Of a DNA stretch of 64,000 nt, positions 35,085 to 43,138 are shown piece after piece. The notes beneath the pieces are model-generated. The model had not been told where the DNA came from. It saw only the letters and a program-made list of their open reading frames with translations, and did no database searches. This DNA is from Paenibacillus phytorum (GTDB lineage Bacteria; Bacillota; Bacilli; Paenibacillales; NBRC-103111). Positions within the stretch are counted from its first letter, which is position 1, and the number at the start of each line of letters is the position of its first letter. Location: NCBI RefSeq assembly GCF_013141715.1, contig NZ_WHOA01000197.1, positions 162,337-226,336 of the forward strand, given 5' to 3'. A program made the translations under genes and the position numbers.

Positions 35085-36268
35085 TGGAAGGATTACGCCT
35101 TAAGATGACCATTCATCCTTTTTGCGATAAGTTCGGACTTTCAACTGTAGCTTTACGCGTTCAGGATCTGTTGAATTATACGATGATTGACCCTATGGTG
35201 CAGCGTAAGTTGAGTAATATGCAAAGACGCAAAATTTCCACCTATTTGCAGGAGCGGGAGCTCGATCATGTGTTCTTCGGACCTGTTACGCTGTCATTGC
35301 GCGAAGTGAATCAACTGTCCAAGGGCGAGAAGGAATTCCTTCTGAAGCATGGCTCCAAGCTGTCTATTCTGGACGGTCAGCATCGTATTCTAGCACTAGG
35401 CTATGTGAATGATCAGATGCAAAAGGAAGTTAGACGGTATGAGAAAAAATTAGTAGTGCTAAAGATCAAACAACGGAAGTTTCCAGAGAATGCTGAAATT
35501 AGGCAAGAGGTTGAGGAAACAGAAGGTACAATTAATCAGCTTGAGGGAAGACGTCTAGATTTGATGGAAACACAGCTTGCTGTGCAAATCTATATTGGCT
35601 TAACGGAGGAAGAAGAGCAGCAGTTGTTCGGCGATATTAACTCTAAAGTTCAGCTGGTGAGTAAAGAGCTTGGTCATTCCTTCGATTCCATTGACCCGTT
35701 AAATCTAGTTATTCAACAGGTTGTCGATCATAATGTCTATCTCAAAGCAGCCGGTGTTGAGCGTCGCAACAATTTGACTTCGTTCAATCGTAACTTTACG
35801 TGTTTCAGCTGGTTATATGCGACAGCGACGATGCTTTTTTCAGGCAGAATGCAGCCATCCTATGAGCTTCAACGTAAAATTCGCCACGATCCATCGACGT
35901 ATGTAGAAATTTTGCACCAATTTTTTAATACGGTCCTGCCGATGATGCCAGAGCAACCGGGCTTGGCGCAATATACATCCGCAAATCGTGTGATTCAAGA
36001 AAGTATTGCGCTGTATGCTAATCGCTTCTTATTCCCGAATGGCGAGTATAACGAGGAATGGACGAATTCTTTGCAGCTTCTGGAAGGCTTCGATTGGTCG
36101 CATGACAATGAGGAATTGATCTACGTATTTGGCGCGTTGGATAACGGTAAGATCAATCTTATCCACGAGAAATCGCTGAAAAAGCATGTGAAGCTTGTTC
36201 AATTCTTCCTTGAAGGCACGGATAGCGCAAGTGCGGATGAGGATGATGTGGCTTCGTCAGCTTCATAA
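35084..36268 (+). CDS. DGQHR-domain protein, DndB-like (second of pair)
   Basis: 394 residues. DGQHR is at residues 97-101 in LSILDGQHRILALG, and QLFGDINSKVQLVSK follows. The region between holds a charged coiled coil (about 110-160) with extra residues compared with the first gene. The pair are diverged paralogues with the same domain order, suggesting a heteromer (inference). TAATG overlap and AAGGAGGACGTGAG couple it to the upstream gene. A strong terminator follows, making a self-contained two-gene unit. Confidence 0.75.
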   Translation: MEGLRLKMTIHPFCDKFGLSTVALRVQDLLNYTMIDPMVQRKLSNMQRRKISTYLQERELDHVFFGPVTLSLREVNQLSKGEKEFLLKHGSKLSILDGQHRILALGYVNDQMQKEVRRYEKKLVVLKIKQRKFPENAEIRQEVEETEGTINQLEGRRLDLMETQLAVQIYIGLTEEEEQQLFGDINSKVQLVSKELGHSFDSIDPLNLVIQQVVDHNVYLKAAGVERRNNLTSFNRNFTCFSWLYATATMLFSGRMQPSYELQRKIRHDPSTYVEILHQFFNTVLPMMPEQPGLAQYTSANRVIQESIALYANRFLFPNGEYNEEWTNSLQLLEGFDWSHDNEELIYVFGALDNGKINLIHEKSLKKHVKLVQFFLEGTDSASADEDDVASSAS

Positions 36269-36277
36269 AACACTTGC

Positions 36278-36318
36278 AAAAAGACAAATGAGAGATTGAT
36301 CTCATTTGTCTTTTTGTT
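36278..36318 (+). terminator. Strong terminator of the DGQHR pair
   Basis: AAAAAGACAAATGAGA pairs perfectly with TCTCATTTGTCTTTTT and is followed by GTTTG. Confidence 0.9.
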
Positions 36319-36387
36319 TGTTTAAGGGGCGCGGGGGGAGAATGAATGCAAATATGGCTGACTTTTTCCCTGCTTGTTTGCCTGGGA

Positions 36388-36569
36388 GTTGTACGGCGTA
36401 CAACAATTTCCTTGATATTTTCCTGGAAAATCGAAGATGTTGTATTATGTACAAGAATTAAACCATTTTTCATCCAAATCGGCTCACTTTTGGGGAATTT
36501 GTTGTATTTCCTGCAACATTCTCCCCGGATAGAGCTGATTAGCTTGAATAATGTTGTACAAAAGACAAC
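36388..36569. repeat. Four-palindrome array B (GTTGTA-N5-TRCAAC)
   Basis: Located in the gene-free stretch 36319-36792. Palindromes start at 36388, 36439, 36501 and 36553, with spacings of 51, 62 and 52. The inner pentamers are CGGCG, TTATG, TTTCC and CAAAA; boxes 2 and 4 have one end mismatch (TACAAG, GACAAC). The spacers share only about half their bases with array A, but the architecture is the same. The rest of the stretch is AT-rich with no gene seen. Confidence 0.85.
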
Positions 36570-36792
36570 ATTGCTTGTTTCTTTTGTGTTTCCTTTGTCG
36601 TTTTACAATAATTCGATGAGTGGATTCGTAGTACATGGAAAATGGACGGAAGGAAGCTAACTGTGCCTGTTTACACGACAGTGATTTTAAATTTGAACTG
36701 GAAGAAGGCTGTTCCTATTATCCTAACTTTGTCATAAAAATTTATTAATATGTGCATGTTATACGTATTCTCGAAAAAACAAAGGAGACAAC

Positions 36793-37071
36793 ATGCAAAC
36801 TCAACAAGAACAACAACAAAGCGCCATTATGCAGGTACCACCTCAGGTAATTACAACCAAGGACTCTCAGTATTTAAAGGACCAATTATCGTGGGAGCTC
36901 TTAGCCATGAAAAAATGCCGCCATTTTGCACAGGAATGCACGGATTCAGAAATTAGACAATTGATTGATAAGGCCGGTCAAATGCATCAAAAACATTACA
37001 TGCTCTTATTAAAACACCTGCAAAACAATAACACAGAGGAAATGAAAAAAGTTCCTCAAACACAACAATGA
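36793..37071 (+). CDS. CotF-like spore coat protein, small
   Basis: 92 residues. After a Gln-rich start, residues 27-76 form a helical hairpin (YLKDQLSWELLAMKKCRHFA ... MHQKHYMLLLKHL) like the CotF/ferritin-like coat family. AAAGGAGACAAC precedes the ATG. It lies 13 bases upstream of a second CotF-type gene, so they form an operon probably expressed in the mother cell during sporulation (inference from family). Confidence 0.7.
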   Translation: MQTQQEQQQSAIMQVPPQVITTKDSQYLKDQLSWELLAMKKCRHFAQECTDSEIRQLIDKAGQMHQKHYMLLLKHLQNNNTEEMKKVPQTQQ

Positions 37072-37084
37072 AGGAGGAACGTAT

Positions 37085-37435
37085 ATGAATCAGAATCCAC
37101 AAGTCATCAAGAATCCTAAACCTGCCAATGAGCCGCAAGTCAAAGGTCCCGAATTGAATGATCGTGACCGGGTAAATGATATTTTGGCAACGGAAAAATA
37201 CTTAACGGATAGCTTTAACGTATCTGCCAGAGAAGCAAGTCACACTTCCCTACACCAGGATATTATGACGATTTTGAACGAGACACATCAATGTCAATAT
37301 GAACTATTTGAAATGATGTTCAGAAAAGGGCACTACAAATTAGAGGCCGAAGAACAAACGAAACTGGATCAAGCCTTTCAACAGTTTTCTAATTATTCAA
37401 CGCAATTCCCATATCAAGGCACAACCATTCAGTAG
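37085..37435 (+). CDS. CotF family spore coat protein
   Basis: 116 residues. A Pro/Asn-rich N-terminus (1-28) is followed by the Coat_F helical domain: RVNDILATEKYLTDSFNVSA, then HQDIMTILNETHQCQYELFEMMF, and a short C-terminal YSTQFPYQ. Proteins of this family build the spore coat. AAGGAGGAACGTAT precedes the ATG. It pairs with the smaller gene just upstream. Confidence 0.82.
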   Translation: MNQNPQVIKNPKPANEPQVKGPELNDRDRVNDILATEKYLTDSFNVSAREASHTSLHQDIMTILNETHQCQYELFEMMFRKGHYKLEAEEQTKLDQAFQQFSNYSTQFPYQGTTIQ

Positions 37436-37437
37436 AG

Positions 37438-37577
37438 GTTGCTATATACTTATGATTCGTCGTTGCTTCAAAAAGCGGCGTAAAATAAATTGCCGTAATG
37501 CCAAGCTGGACCAGATGATCAAGATGCTGCACATATTGTTTCAGTCTTCCCATTTTTGACCATACTGCATAATGTAG
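37438..37577 (-). pseudogene. Fossil of a GH13 amylase/neopullulanase gene
   Basis: Read on the minus strand, about 46 codons translate to WSKMGRLKQYVQHLDHLVQL and GITAIYFTPLFEATTNHKY. This matches the (beta/alpha)8 entry region of GH13 enzymes (LDYLxxLGxTAIYFTPIFEAxSNHKY). There is no start codon or ribosome site, an in-frame stop lies just upstream, and nothing homologous continues on either side. It is a short relic wedged between two plus-strand genes. Confidence 0.65.
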
Positions 37578-37608
37578 CTACTTAACTAGCAGGAGGGTAT
37601 CCCAGACC

Positions 37609-37836
37609 ATGTTGGCCGTTCATCAACGTATGGCGGAGTTATGGACATTACGCAGAGCGCGAGAGTTAACACGTGCAGAGCAAGAGGAATTACTGCTGTG
37701 TATGGAAGCTAACGCGACATATGTATGGAACCGTTTGAAGCTGGAAAATTTATCGCTCTGTGCTTCGCTCACTGGAGACTATGATTGGCTGCATGAAATT
37801 TGCGAGCGCATCGAAAAGCTTGAACCCAAGCACTGA
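37609..37836 (+). CDS. Small hypothetical protein
   Basis: 75 residues, helical, with LTRAEQEELLLCMEANATYVWNRLKLENLSL in the middle. Similar small proteins are frequent in Paenibacillus by my recollection, without known function. CAGGAGGGTATCCCAGACC precedes the ATG and a terminator overlaps the stop, supporting a real gene. Confidence 0.65.
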   Translation: MLAVHQRMAELWTLRRARELTRAEQEELLLCMEANATYVWNRLKLENLSLCASLTGDYDWLHEICERIEKLEPKH

Positions 37837-37862
37837 CCTATTTCCGGTCGGTGCTTTTTTCC
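37828..37862 (+). terminator. Intrinsic terminator
   Basis: AAGCACTGACC pairs with GGTCGGTGCTT, followed by TTTTTCC. The 5' arm contains the preceding stop codon. Confidence 0.88.
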
Positions 37863-37921
37863 TTTTCTGCAAGAGAGTGGACGGGTATAATGGTAGTAGT
37901 CTAAATCTAAGGAGCTGTGAC

Positions 37922-40900
37922 ATGGTAAGCTGGTTCAAGCAATTGTGGGGGGCTCCCCATAAATTCTTTCTTCTGGGTTTACTGTTATTAACCGCGTTAT
38001 TACTAAGATTATATCTAGCTCCCCTCTGGGTGGGCTATGATACTGATGTACGAACGTTCCTAGCGTGGGCAGATCGCGCATATTCAGTAGGTTTATCCGG
38101 ATTGTACACGAACGCCAAAGACTACTTTCTCGATTATCCTCCTGGGTACATGTATGTCTTGTATCTCGTTGGCTTACTGCACCACAAGCTGTCGATTCCC
38201 TGGGAGAGTGCAGGTTCACTGGTCATTCTGAAGCTTCCTGCCATTCTGGCTGACCTAGTCACGGTTTACCTCTTGTTTCAGCTAGCGATTAGTCGTAGAG
38301 GCGGGGCACGGACATGGATACAAGGCATTCTAATTGCTGCTTTATTTGCCTTCAATCCAGCGATTTGGTCGAACTCCGCGATATGGGGACAGGTTGACTC
38401 CTTTTTTATGTTATTTATTCTTGCAACTTTGTTACTACAACAGCGGGGGAAACTCCCACAAGCCGCGGTATTTATAGCACTAGCTCTTCTTCTTAAGCCA
38501 CAGGCACTTCTTTTCGGTATTTTTCTACTTATCGACGTTTTACGAAAGCGCAGCATGATGGTATTGTTGTTGAGTGTTCTAAGCGGAGCTGCAACGATGG
38601 CCGTGATTTCACTCCCTTTTGCCGTTGGCAGAGGGTATGGCTGGTTGATCGCTCTATACTCAGGCACCTTAGCTTCATATCCGTATGCTTCCTTGAACGC
38701 GTTCAATCTTATGGCACTCTTAGGTGGCAATTTTATCGATATGAATAGCAGTATCCTGCACATCTCTTACCAATTGATTGGGTGGGTGCTTATGGTGCTA
38801 TCCATCGTCTATGTTTGCTATTTATATGTTCGCAGCAAAGGACAGCGTGGCGCCTTATTGTATGTGGCTTTCTTATTTATCACGGCCGTTTTCATATGTA
38901 TGACCAAAATGCACGAGCGCTATTTGCACTATGGGCTATTGCTCGTGCTGACCAGCTTCATTTACATCAAGGACCGCCGGATTTTGGGGCTCTTTATTGG
39001 TTTTAGTATTACTCATTTTATAAATATAGCCGATGTGCTGTTACGCAGTTTTCATCAGGATTATCACATTCCGAGATATGATCCTTTGATGTTGGTCGTT
39101 TCAGCCATCAATGTTATGATGTTTGCCTATGCATGTTTATTGGGATGGAGGCTTTTCGTGGACTCACAACAAGAACAGAAGGTGGAGGAGCCAGTTCCGC
39201 TAATTCCGCTGCCAACCGAGCAAGAAATTCACACAAAATCCGAACGGTGGAATGCGATTTTTAAACCAAGTAGGGATAGGGTAGAAAGAAGCACAAGGGG
39301 ACGTTTTTTCACGAAAAAGGATGCGCTTTATCTTGGCGCTTTAGTGTTGGTTTACACGATAATTGCTTTGTTCCATCTAGGTGGGCATAAGGCTCCTACA
39401 ACGTTCTGGAAGCCAACAAGCGCAGGAGAAGCGGTCATTGCTGACCTTGGCAGCTCGCACAACATTACGAGAATTAACACCTTTGCAGGTGTAGGTGAAG
39501 GGGCTTATTCGTTCTGGTTTTCACAGGACGGTACGCAGTGGCAGGATCAAATATCGGTGAAATCCGACCACACCAAGGTATTCACTTGGAACACCGTCGA
39601 ACCTAAGAAAGATGCGCGTTACGTTAAAATGGTCATGGATGCGCAGGAAGGAGCGGCGCTGCATCTTCATGAAATTGGTATTTTCGGAGATGGCAACACG
39701 GCTATTTTGCCGATTGCTAAGGTATCGGAACAAGATGTAAACGCGGCTGATGAAGGTGCGACAGCTAATTTGTTCGATGAATCTGCCACAGTACCTTACA
39801 CGCCTACATATATGAATGGGTCGTACTTTGATGAGATCTATCATGCTAGAACCGCCTATGAGCATCTTCATCAAATAGAGCCCTATGAAAGCACGCATCC
39901 ACCGCTGGGTAAAGTTCTAATGTCTATTGGTATTTATGTGTTTGGATTGAATCCGTTTGGCTGGAGAATCATCGGAACGCTGTTCGGCGTCGGCATGATT
40001 CCAATCATGTATGTGTTCGCTAAGCGAATGTTCGGCCGTTCAGAATATGCCTTTATCGCTGCTTTCCTGCTTACCTTTGATTTCATGCACTTTGCGCAGA
40101 CGCGAATCGCGACGATAGATGTTTATGGCGTATTCTTCATCATGCTGATGTTCTATTTCATGTATCGTTACACAACGCTTAGCTTCTATAGGGAGAAGCT
40201 TTGGACTACGTTAATCCCCTTAGGGCTGTCAGGTCTTTTCTTCGGAATTGGAGCTGCATCCAAGTGGATTGTTATCTATGGCGGTGCAGGTCTTGCCGTG
40301 CTGCTGCTATTATCCTTATTAGAGCGGTTCAGCGAATATCGATTCGCACGAAGGTTGCTGCGCGAGGCGGAGAATGAGCCTCCACTGACAGAACCGGAGC
40401 GCAGCCGACTGCAGCTTGTAGAGAAGCTCTTCATACGAAACACGCTGTTTACTTTGCTGTGGTGCGTACTCACGTTTGTCATCGTACCTCTAGGTGTTTA
40501 TACGTTATCCTATATTCCGTTTATGATGGTTCCCGGGCCGGGGCACAATCTGAAGGATGTGGTCACCTATCAGGTGCACATGTACAAATATCATAAAGAT
40601 TTGGTCGCAACGCATCCTTTCTCTTCCCCTTGGTGGGAGTGGCCGATGATGCTCCGCCCGATATGGTATTATCAAGCTAAGCTCATGCCGCAGGGCATGC
40701 TTTCGAGCATCGTCTCGTTCGGGAATCCGCTAGTATGGTGGCCGGGCTTCATTGCCGTTATCCTTTCGTTTTATGTGGCAATTACACGTAAAGATAAGCT
40801 GCTGCGGATGCTGCTAATTGCTTACTGCTCACAGTATTTACCATGGATCTTAGTACCAAGGCTCACATTTATTTATCACTATTTTGCGATGGTGCCATTC

Positions 40901-41095
40901 CTTGTGCTGATCTTGACCTATTACATCAAAGAGTATTTAGAAGAAGGATCGCTTCATAAGAAAAGATGGGTCTACGGATATTTAATTGCCGTATTCGTTC
41001 TGTTCGTTCTTTTCTATCCGATTCTTTCGGGGATGATCATTCCATCCAAATATTCCTTCTTCCTCCGGTGGCTGCCGGGATGGAATTTCTTTTAA
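37922..41095 (+). CDS. Double GT-C glycosyltransferase with discoidin-like insert
   Basis: 1057 residues, clearly a fusion. Residues 1-450 are a multi-helix GT-C transferase with an acidic loop GYDTDVRTF near 39 and NSAIWGQVDSFF. Residues about 490-600 form an extracytoplasmic beta-sandwich like F5/8C discoidin (TTFWKPTSAGEAVIADLGSS, HLHEIGIFG). Residues 630-1057 are a PMT/ArnT-like transferase with FDEIYHARTAYEH, STHPPLGK and QTRIATIDVYG. Both modules use lipid-linked sugars at the outer membrane face. ATG 37922 follows AAGGAGCTGTGAC. Acceptor could be protein or cell-wall polymer. Confidence 0.82.
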   Translation: MVSWFKQLWGAPHKFFLLGLLLLTALLLRLYLAPLWVGYDTDVRTFLAWADRAYSVGLSGLYTNAKDYFLDYPPGYMYVLYLVGLLHHKLSIPWESAGSLVILKLPAILADLVTVYLLFQLAISRRGGARTWIQGILIAALFAFNPAIWSNSAIWGQVDSFFMLFILATLLLQQRGKLPQAAVFIALALLLKPQALLFGIFLLIDVLRKRSMMVLLLSVLSGAATMAVISLPFAVGRGYGWLIALYSGTLASYPYASLNAFNLMALLGGNFIDMNSSILHISYQLIGWVLMVLSIVYVCYLYVRSKGQRGALLYVAFLFITAVFICMTKMHERYLHYGLLLVLTSFIYIKDRRILGLFIGFSITHFINIADVLLRSFHQDYHIPRYDPLMLVVSAINVMMFAYACLLGWRLFVDSQQEQKVEEPVPLIPLPTEQEIHTKSERWNAIFKPSRDRVERSTRGRFFTKKDALYLGALVLVYTIIALFHLGGHKAPTTFWKPTSAGEAVIADLGSSHNITRINTFAGVGEGAYSFWFSQDGTQWQDQISVKSDHTKVFTWNTVEPKKDARYVKMVMDAQEGAALHLHEIGIFGDGNTAILPIAKVSEQDVNAADEGATANLFDESATVPYTPTYMNGSYFDEIYHARTAYEHLHQIEPYESTHPPLGKVLMSIGIYVFGLNPFGWRIIGTLFGVGMIPIMYVFAKRMFGRSEYAFIAAFLLTFDFMHFAQTRIATIDVYGVFFIMLMFYFMYRYTTLSFYREKLWTTLIPLGLSGLFFGIGAASKWIVIYGGAGLAVLLLLSLLERFSEYRFARRLLREAENEPPLTEPERSRLQLVEKLFIRNTLFTLLWCVLTFVIVPLGVYTLSYIPFMMVPGPGHNLKDVVTYQVHMYKYHKDLVATHPFSSPWWEWPMMLRPIWYYQAKLMPQGMLSSIVSFGNPLVWWPGFIAVILSFYVAITRKDKLLRMLLIAYCSQYLPWILVPRLTFIYHYFAMVPFLVLILTYYIKEYLEEGSLHKKRWVYGYLIAVFVLFVLFYPILSGMIIPSKYSFFLRWLPGWNFF

Positions 41096-41105
41096 ACAAA
41101 AAGTA

Positions 41106-41134
41106 TTGACGTTCATAAAAGGCAATGGTAATAT
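41106..41134 (+). promoter_or_regulatory. Sigma-A promoter of the reductase leader
   Basis: TTGACG (41106-41111), 17 bases, TAATAT (41129-41134). It lies between the glycosyltransferase stop and the hairpin leader. Confidence 0.65.
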
Positions 41135-41183
41135 AAACCCAAGTAAATTACTATGAATTAAAAAAAGTCGACCCAACAACAGG

Positions 41184-41228
41184 AGACTCCCACTTTGTAC
41201 AGAGCAAAGGCAGCGGAGTCTTTTTTTC
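41184..41228 (+). terminator. Terminator/attenuator ahead of the FMN reductase gene
   Basis: AGACTCC pairs with GGAGTCT and inner CTTTG with CAAAG, followed by TTTTTTT. It lies downstream of a promoter and 29 bases before the next start codon, so it can act as a leader attenuator as well as end the upstream transcript. Confidence 0.8.
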
Positions 41229-41256
41229 ATCCAAACCCTAATGGAGAGTGAATCAA

Positions 41257-41799
41257 ATGGCTAAAGTTGTTATTATTTCTGGAAGTCCAACACCTACGTC
41301 CCGTTTGCATGGTGTTATCGAAGTGGCAAAAAGTGAACTATTGAAAGCAGGCTTGGAAGTGGAATGGATTAAGGTACGCGACATCCCGGCTGAGGATTTG
41401 TTATATGCCAAATTTGACAGCGAAGCTATTGTAAAAGCGAACGCGCATGTTGCGGAGGCAGATGCCGTATTCGTCGCTACCCCGGTATATAAAGCCTCTT
41501 ACACAGGTGTATTAAAAGCTTTCCTCGACCTACTCCCGCAAAAAGGCCTCGAGCGTAAAGTTGTGCTTCCGTTAGCCGTTGGAGGGACGATATCTCACTT
41601 GCTAGCTATCGATTACGCTTTAAAACCAGTGCTGTCTGCATTAGGCGCGCAGAACATTCTGCAAGGGGTTTACGTGCTCGATAAACAAGTAACATGGGGC
41701 GATCAAGGACAAGCCATATTGGACGATGAAATTGCAAATCGACTGCAAGAATCCGTGACTGAATTTATTCAAGAAATTAAATGGCATACGAGCCGTTAA
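41257..41799 (+). CDS. ssuE: NADPH-dependent FMN reductase (SsuE family)
   Basis: A 180-residue flavodoxin-like protein. GSPTPTSRLHG (phosphate-binding loop, residues 9-19) and VATPVYKASYTGVLKAFLDLLPQ are SsuE hallmarks. SsuE supplies reduced FMN to alkanesulfonate monooxygenase for sulfur scavenging. No ssuD or transporter gene is adjacent. ATG 41257 is chosen over GTG 41248 because GGAGAGTG precedes it. The attenuator-like leader suggests regulation, possibly by sulfur status. Confidence 0.85.
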   Translation: MAKVVIISGSPTPTSRLHGVIEVAKSELLKAGLEVEWIKVRDIPAEDLLYAKFDSEAIVKANAHVAEADAVFVATPVYKASYTGVLKAFLDLLPQKGLERKVVLPLAVGGTISHLLAIDYALKPVLSALGAQNILQGVYVLDKQVTWGDQGQAILDDEIANRLQESVTEFIQEIKWHTSR

Positions 41800-41818
41800 A
41801 AACGATTAATTAATGGAA

Positions 41819-41857
41819 AACCGCTGCTGGTACCTTTTACTAGTAGCGGTTTTTTGT
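41819..41857 (+). terminator. Intrinsic terminator
   Basis: AACCGCTGCTGGTA pairs with ACTAGTAGCGGTT around CCTTT, followed by TTTTTG. Confidence 0.85.
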
Positions 41858-42036
41858 GTCCTGAACAACCGTTCCCATGCTATACTACTGGTAGAACTTA
41901 TACGTTATGATTTATAGAATAGGAGCGATTATTTTTTTTAATATTATAGTTTTATAGTTTGGATAAATTTTCAATTCCATGGGTATTTAATATTCCGAGG
42001 CAGCAATAAATAAAGTTTGGATTGGGGAGATATAGG

Positions 42037-42981
42037 TTGAATGATGAAATTAAAAAAAGAGTGCTTTTAGTTGACGGAATGGCTATACTTTTCAGAGCGT
42101 TTTATGCGACTTCTTACTCAGGTTATATTCGAAAAACTAGCTATGGATTGCCAACAAATGCTGTATATGGATTTATTCAATATTTTTTTGATGCTATTAA
42201 CACTTTTAACCCAACGCATGTAATTTGTTGTTGGGATATGGGTAGTAGCACTTTTCGAAATGAGAATTATAATGAATACAAACAAAATCGTTTGGAAGCT
42301 CCTCTTGAGCTTTTGCCGCAGTTTGATTTGGTAAAAGAAGTCGTTGCAGAGATGGGGATCCCGAATATCGGCTTAGTAGGCTACGAAGCTGACGATTGTA
42401 TTGGAACTCTATCAAATAGACTTCAGAATGATTCTGAGGTATTTATATTAACTGGGGATCATGATATGCTTCAGTTAATTACTGAACAAGTAAAAGTCAT
42501 AATAATGAAAAAAGGTAAATTAAATTACTCTATTTATGACCTCGAGACGCTTTATTCCGAAAAGCAATTAACACCTTTGCAGATTATCGATTTAAAAGGA
42601 TTTATGGGGGATACTGCTGATAACTATCCAGGGGTTAAAGGCATAGGAGAGAAGACTGCACAAAAGTTACTAGCTGAGTATAAATCAATTGAAGGTTGCC
42701 TTGAAAATATTGAACTTCTCCCAAATAGCATTAAAAATAAAATTAAAGAAAATTTGGAAATGTTACATCTATCAAGAGATTTAGCTCGGATACGATTAGA
42801 TGTACCAATCGAGTGCGAATTACACGAATGTATTTGGGATTTGCGACGTGAGGCCGCAACAAAAAAATTCATGGAGTTAGAATTTGGAGGCCTTACAAAA
42901 CTACTAGGTGAAATTGATGATTCATCAACGGAGGACCCGTTTGTGATAATCACAAGTGAGGTAGCTGTTTCTAAATCTTAG
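42037..42981 (+). CDS. 5'-3' exonuclease (PolA N-domain/FEN type)
   Basis: 314 residues. It contains the conserved acidic metal-binding positions (LLVDGMAILFRAF, WDMGSSTFRNENYNEYK, GYEADDCIGTL, LTGDHDMLQL, GDTADNYPGVKGIGEKTA) and the helix-hairpin-helix. It is a free-standing nuclease like B. subtilis YpcP, able to remove RNA primers or flaps. The TTG start at 42037 has GGGGAGA seven bases upstream. Base composition is notably more AT-rich than neighbouring genes, hinting at a different origin. Confidence 0.85.
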   Translation: MNDEIKKRVLLVDGMAILFRAFYATSYSGYIRKTSYGLPTNAVYGFIQYFFDAINTFNPTHVICCWDMGSSTFRNENYNEYKQNRLEAPLELLPQFDLVKEVVAEMGIPNIGLVGYEADDCIGTLSNRLQNDSEVFILTGDHDMLQLITEQVKVIIMKKGKLNYSIYDLETLYSEKQLTPLQIIDLKGFMGDTADNYPGVKGIGEKTAQKLLAEYKSIEGCLENIELLPNSIKNKIKENLEMLHLSRDLARIRLDVPIECELHECIWDLRREAATKKFMELEFGGLTKLLGEIDDSSTEDPFVIITSEVAVSKS

Positions 42982-42993
42982 TATGCTTGAAAC

Positions 42994-43029
42994 AAATAAA
43001 GGAGGCCATAAGGGCCTCCTTTATTTGTT
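42994..43029 (+). terminator. Terminator after the exonuclease gene
   Basis: AAATAAAGGAGGCC pairs perfectly with GGCCTCCTTTATTT, followed by GTTG. The group II intron fragment begins seven bases beyond the stem. Confidence 0.9.
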
Positions 43030-43032
43030 GTA

Positions 43033-43133
43033 GTGCGCCCAGCATGGGCGCTATCTCTAGGGTTCAAGTCCCGAATGGTGAAGGCAGTAGTAGCCATAGC
43101 TTAAGGCAAGGGTGTCCACCGTGAGGTGGAATC
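43033..43133 (+). mobile_element. 5' fragment of a group II intron
   Basis: It begins with the canonical 5' end GTGCGCCCAGCATGGGCGC and continues with AGGGTTCAAGTCCC, GAAGGCAGTAGTAGCC and AAGGCAAGGGTGTCC, which are domain I landmarks of bacterial introns. Similarity stops after GTGAGGTGGAATC. The rest of the ribozyme, the reverse transcriptase and domains V/VI are absent. Its position right after a terminator stem is the preferred insertion site of class C introns. Confidence 0.85.
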
Positions 43134-43138
43134 AAATC

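Noticed and set aside
36346..36660. 104-codon plus-strand open frame over array B
   Set aside because: No ribosome site; it merely spans the palindromes and has no protein-like conservation.
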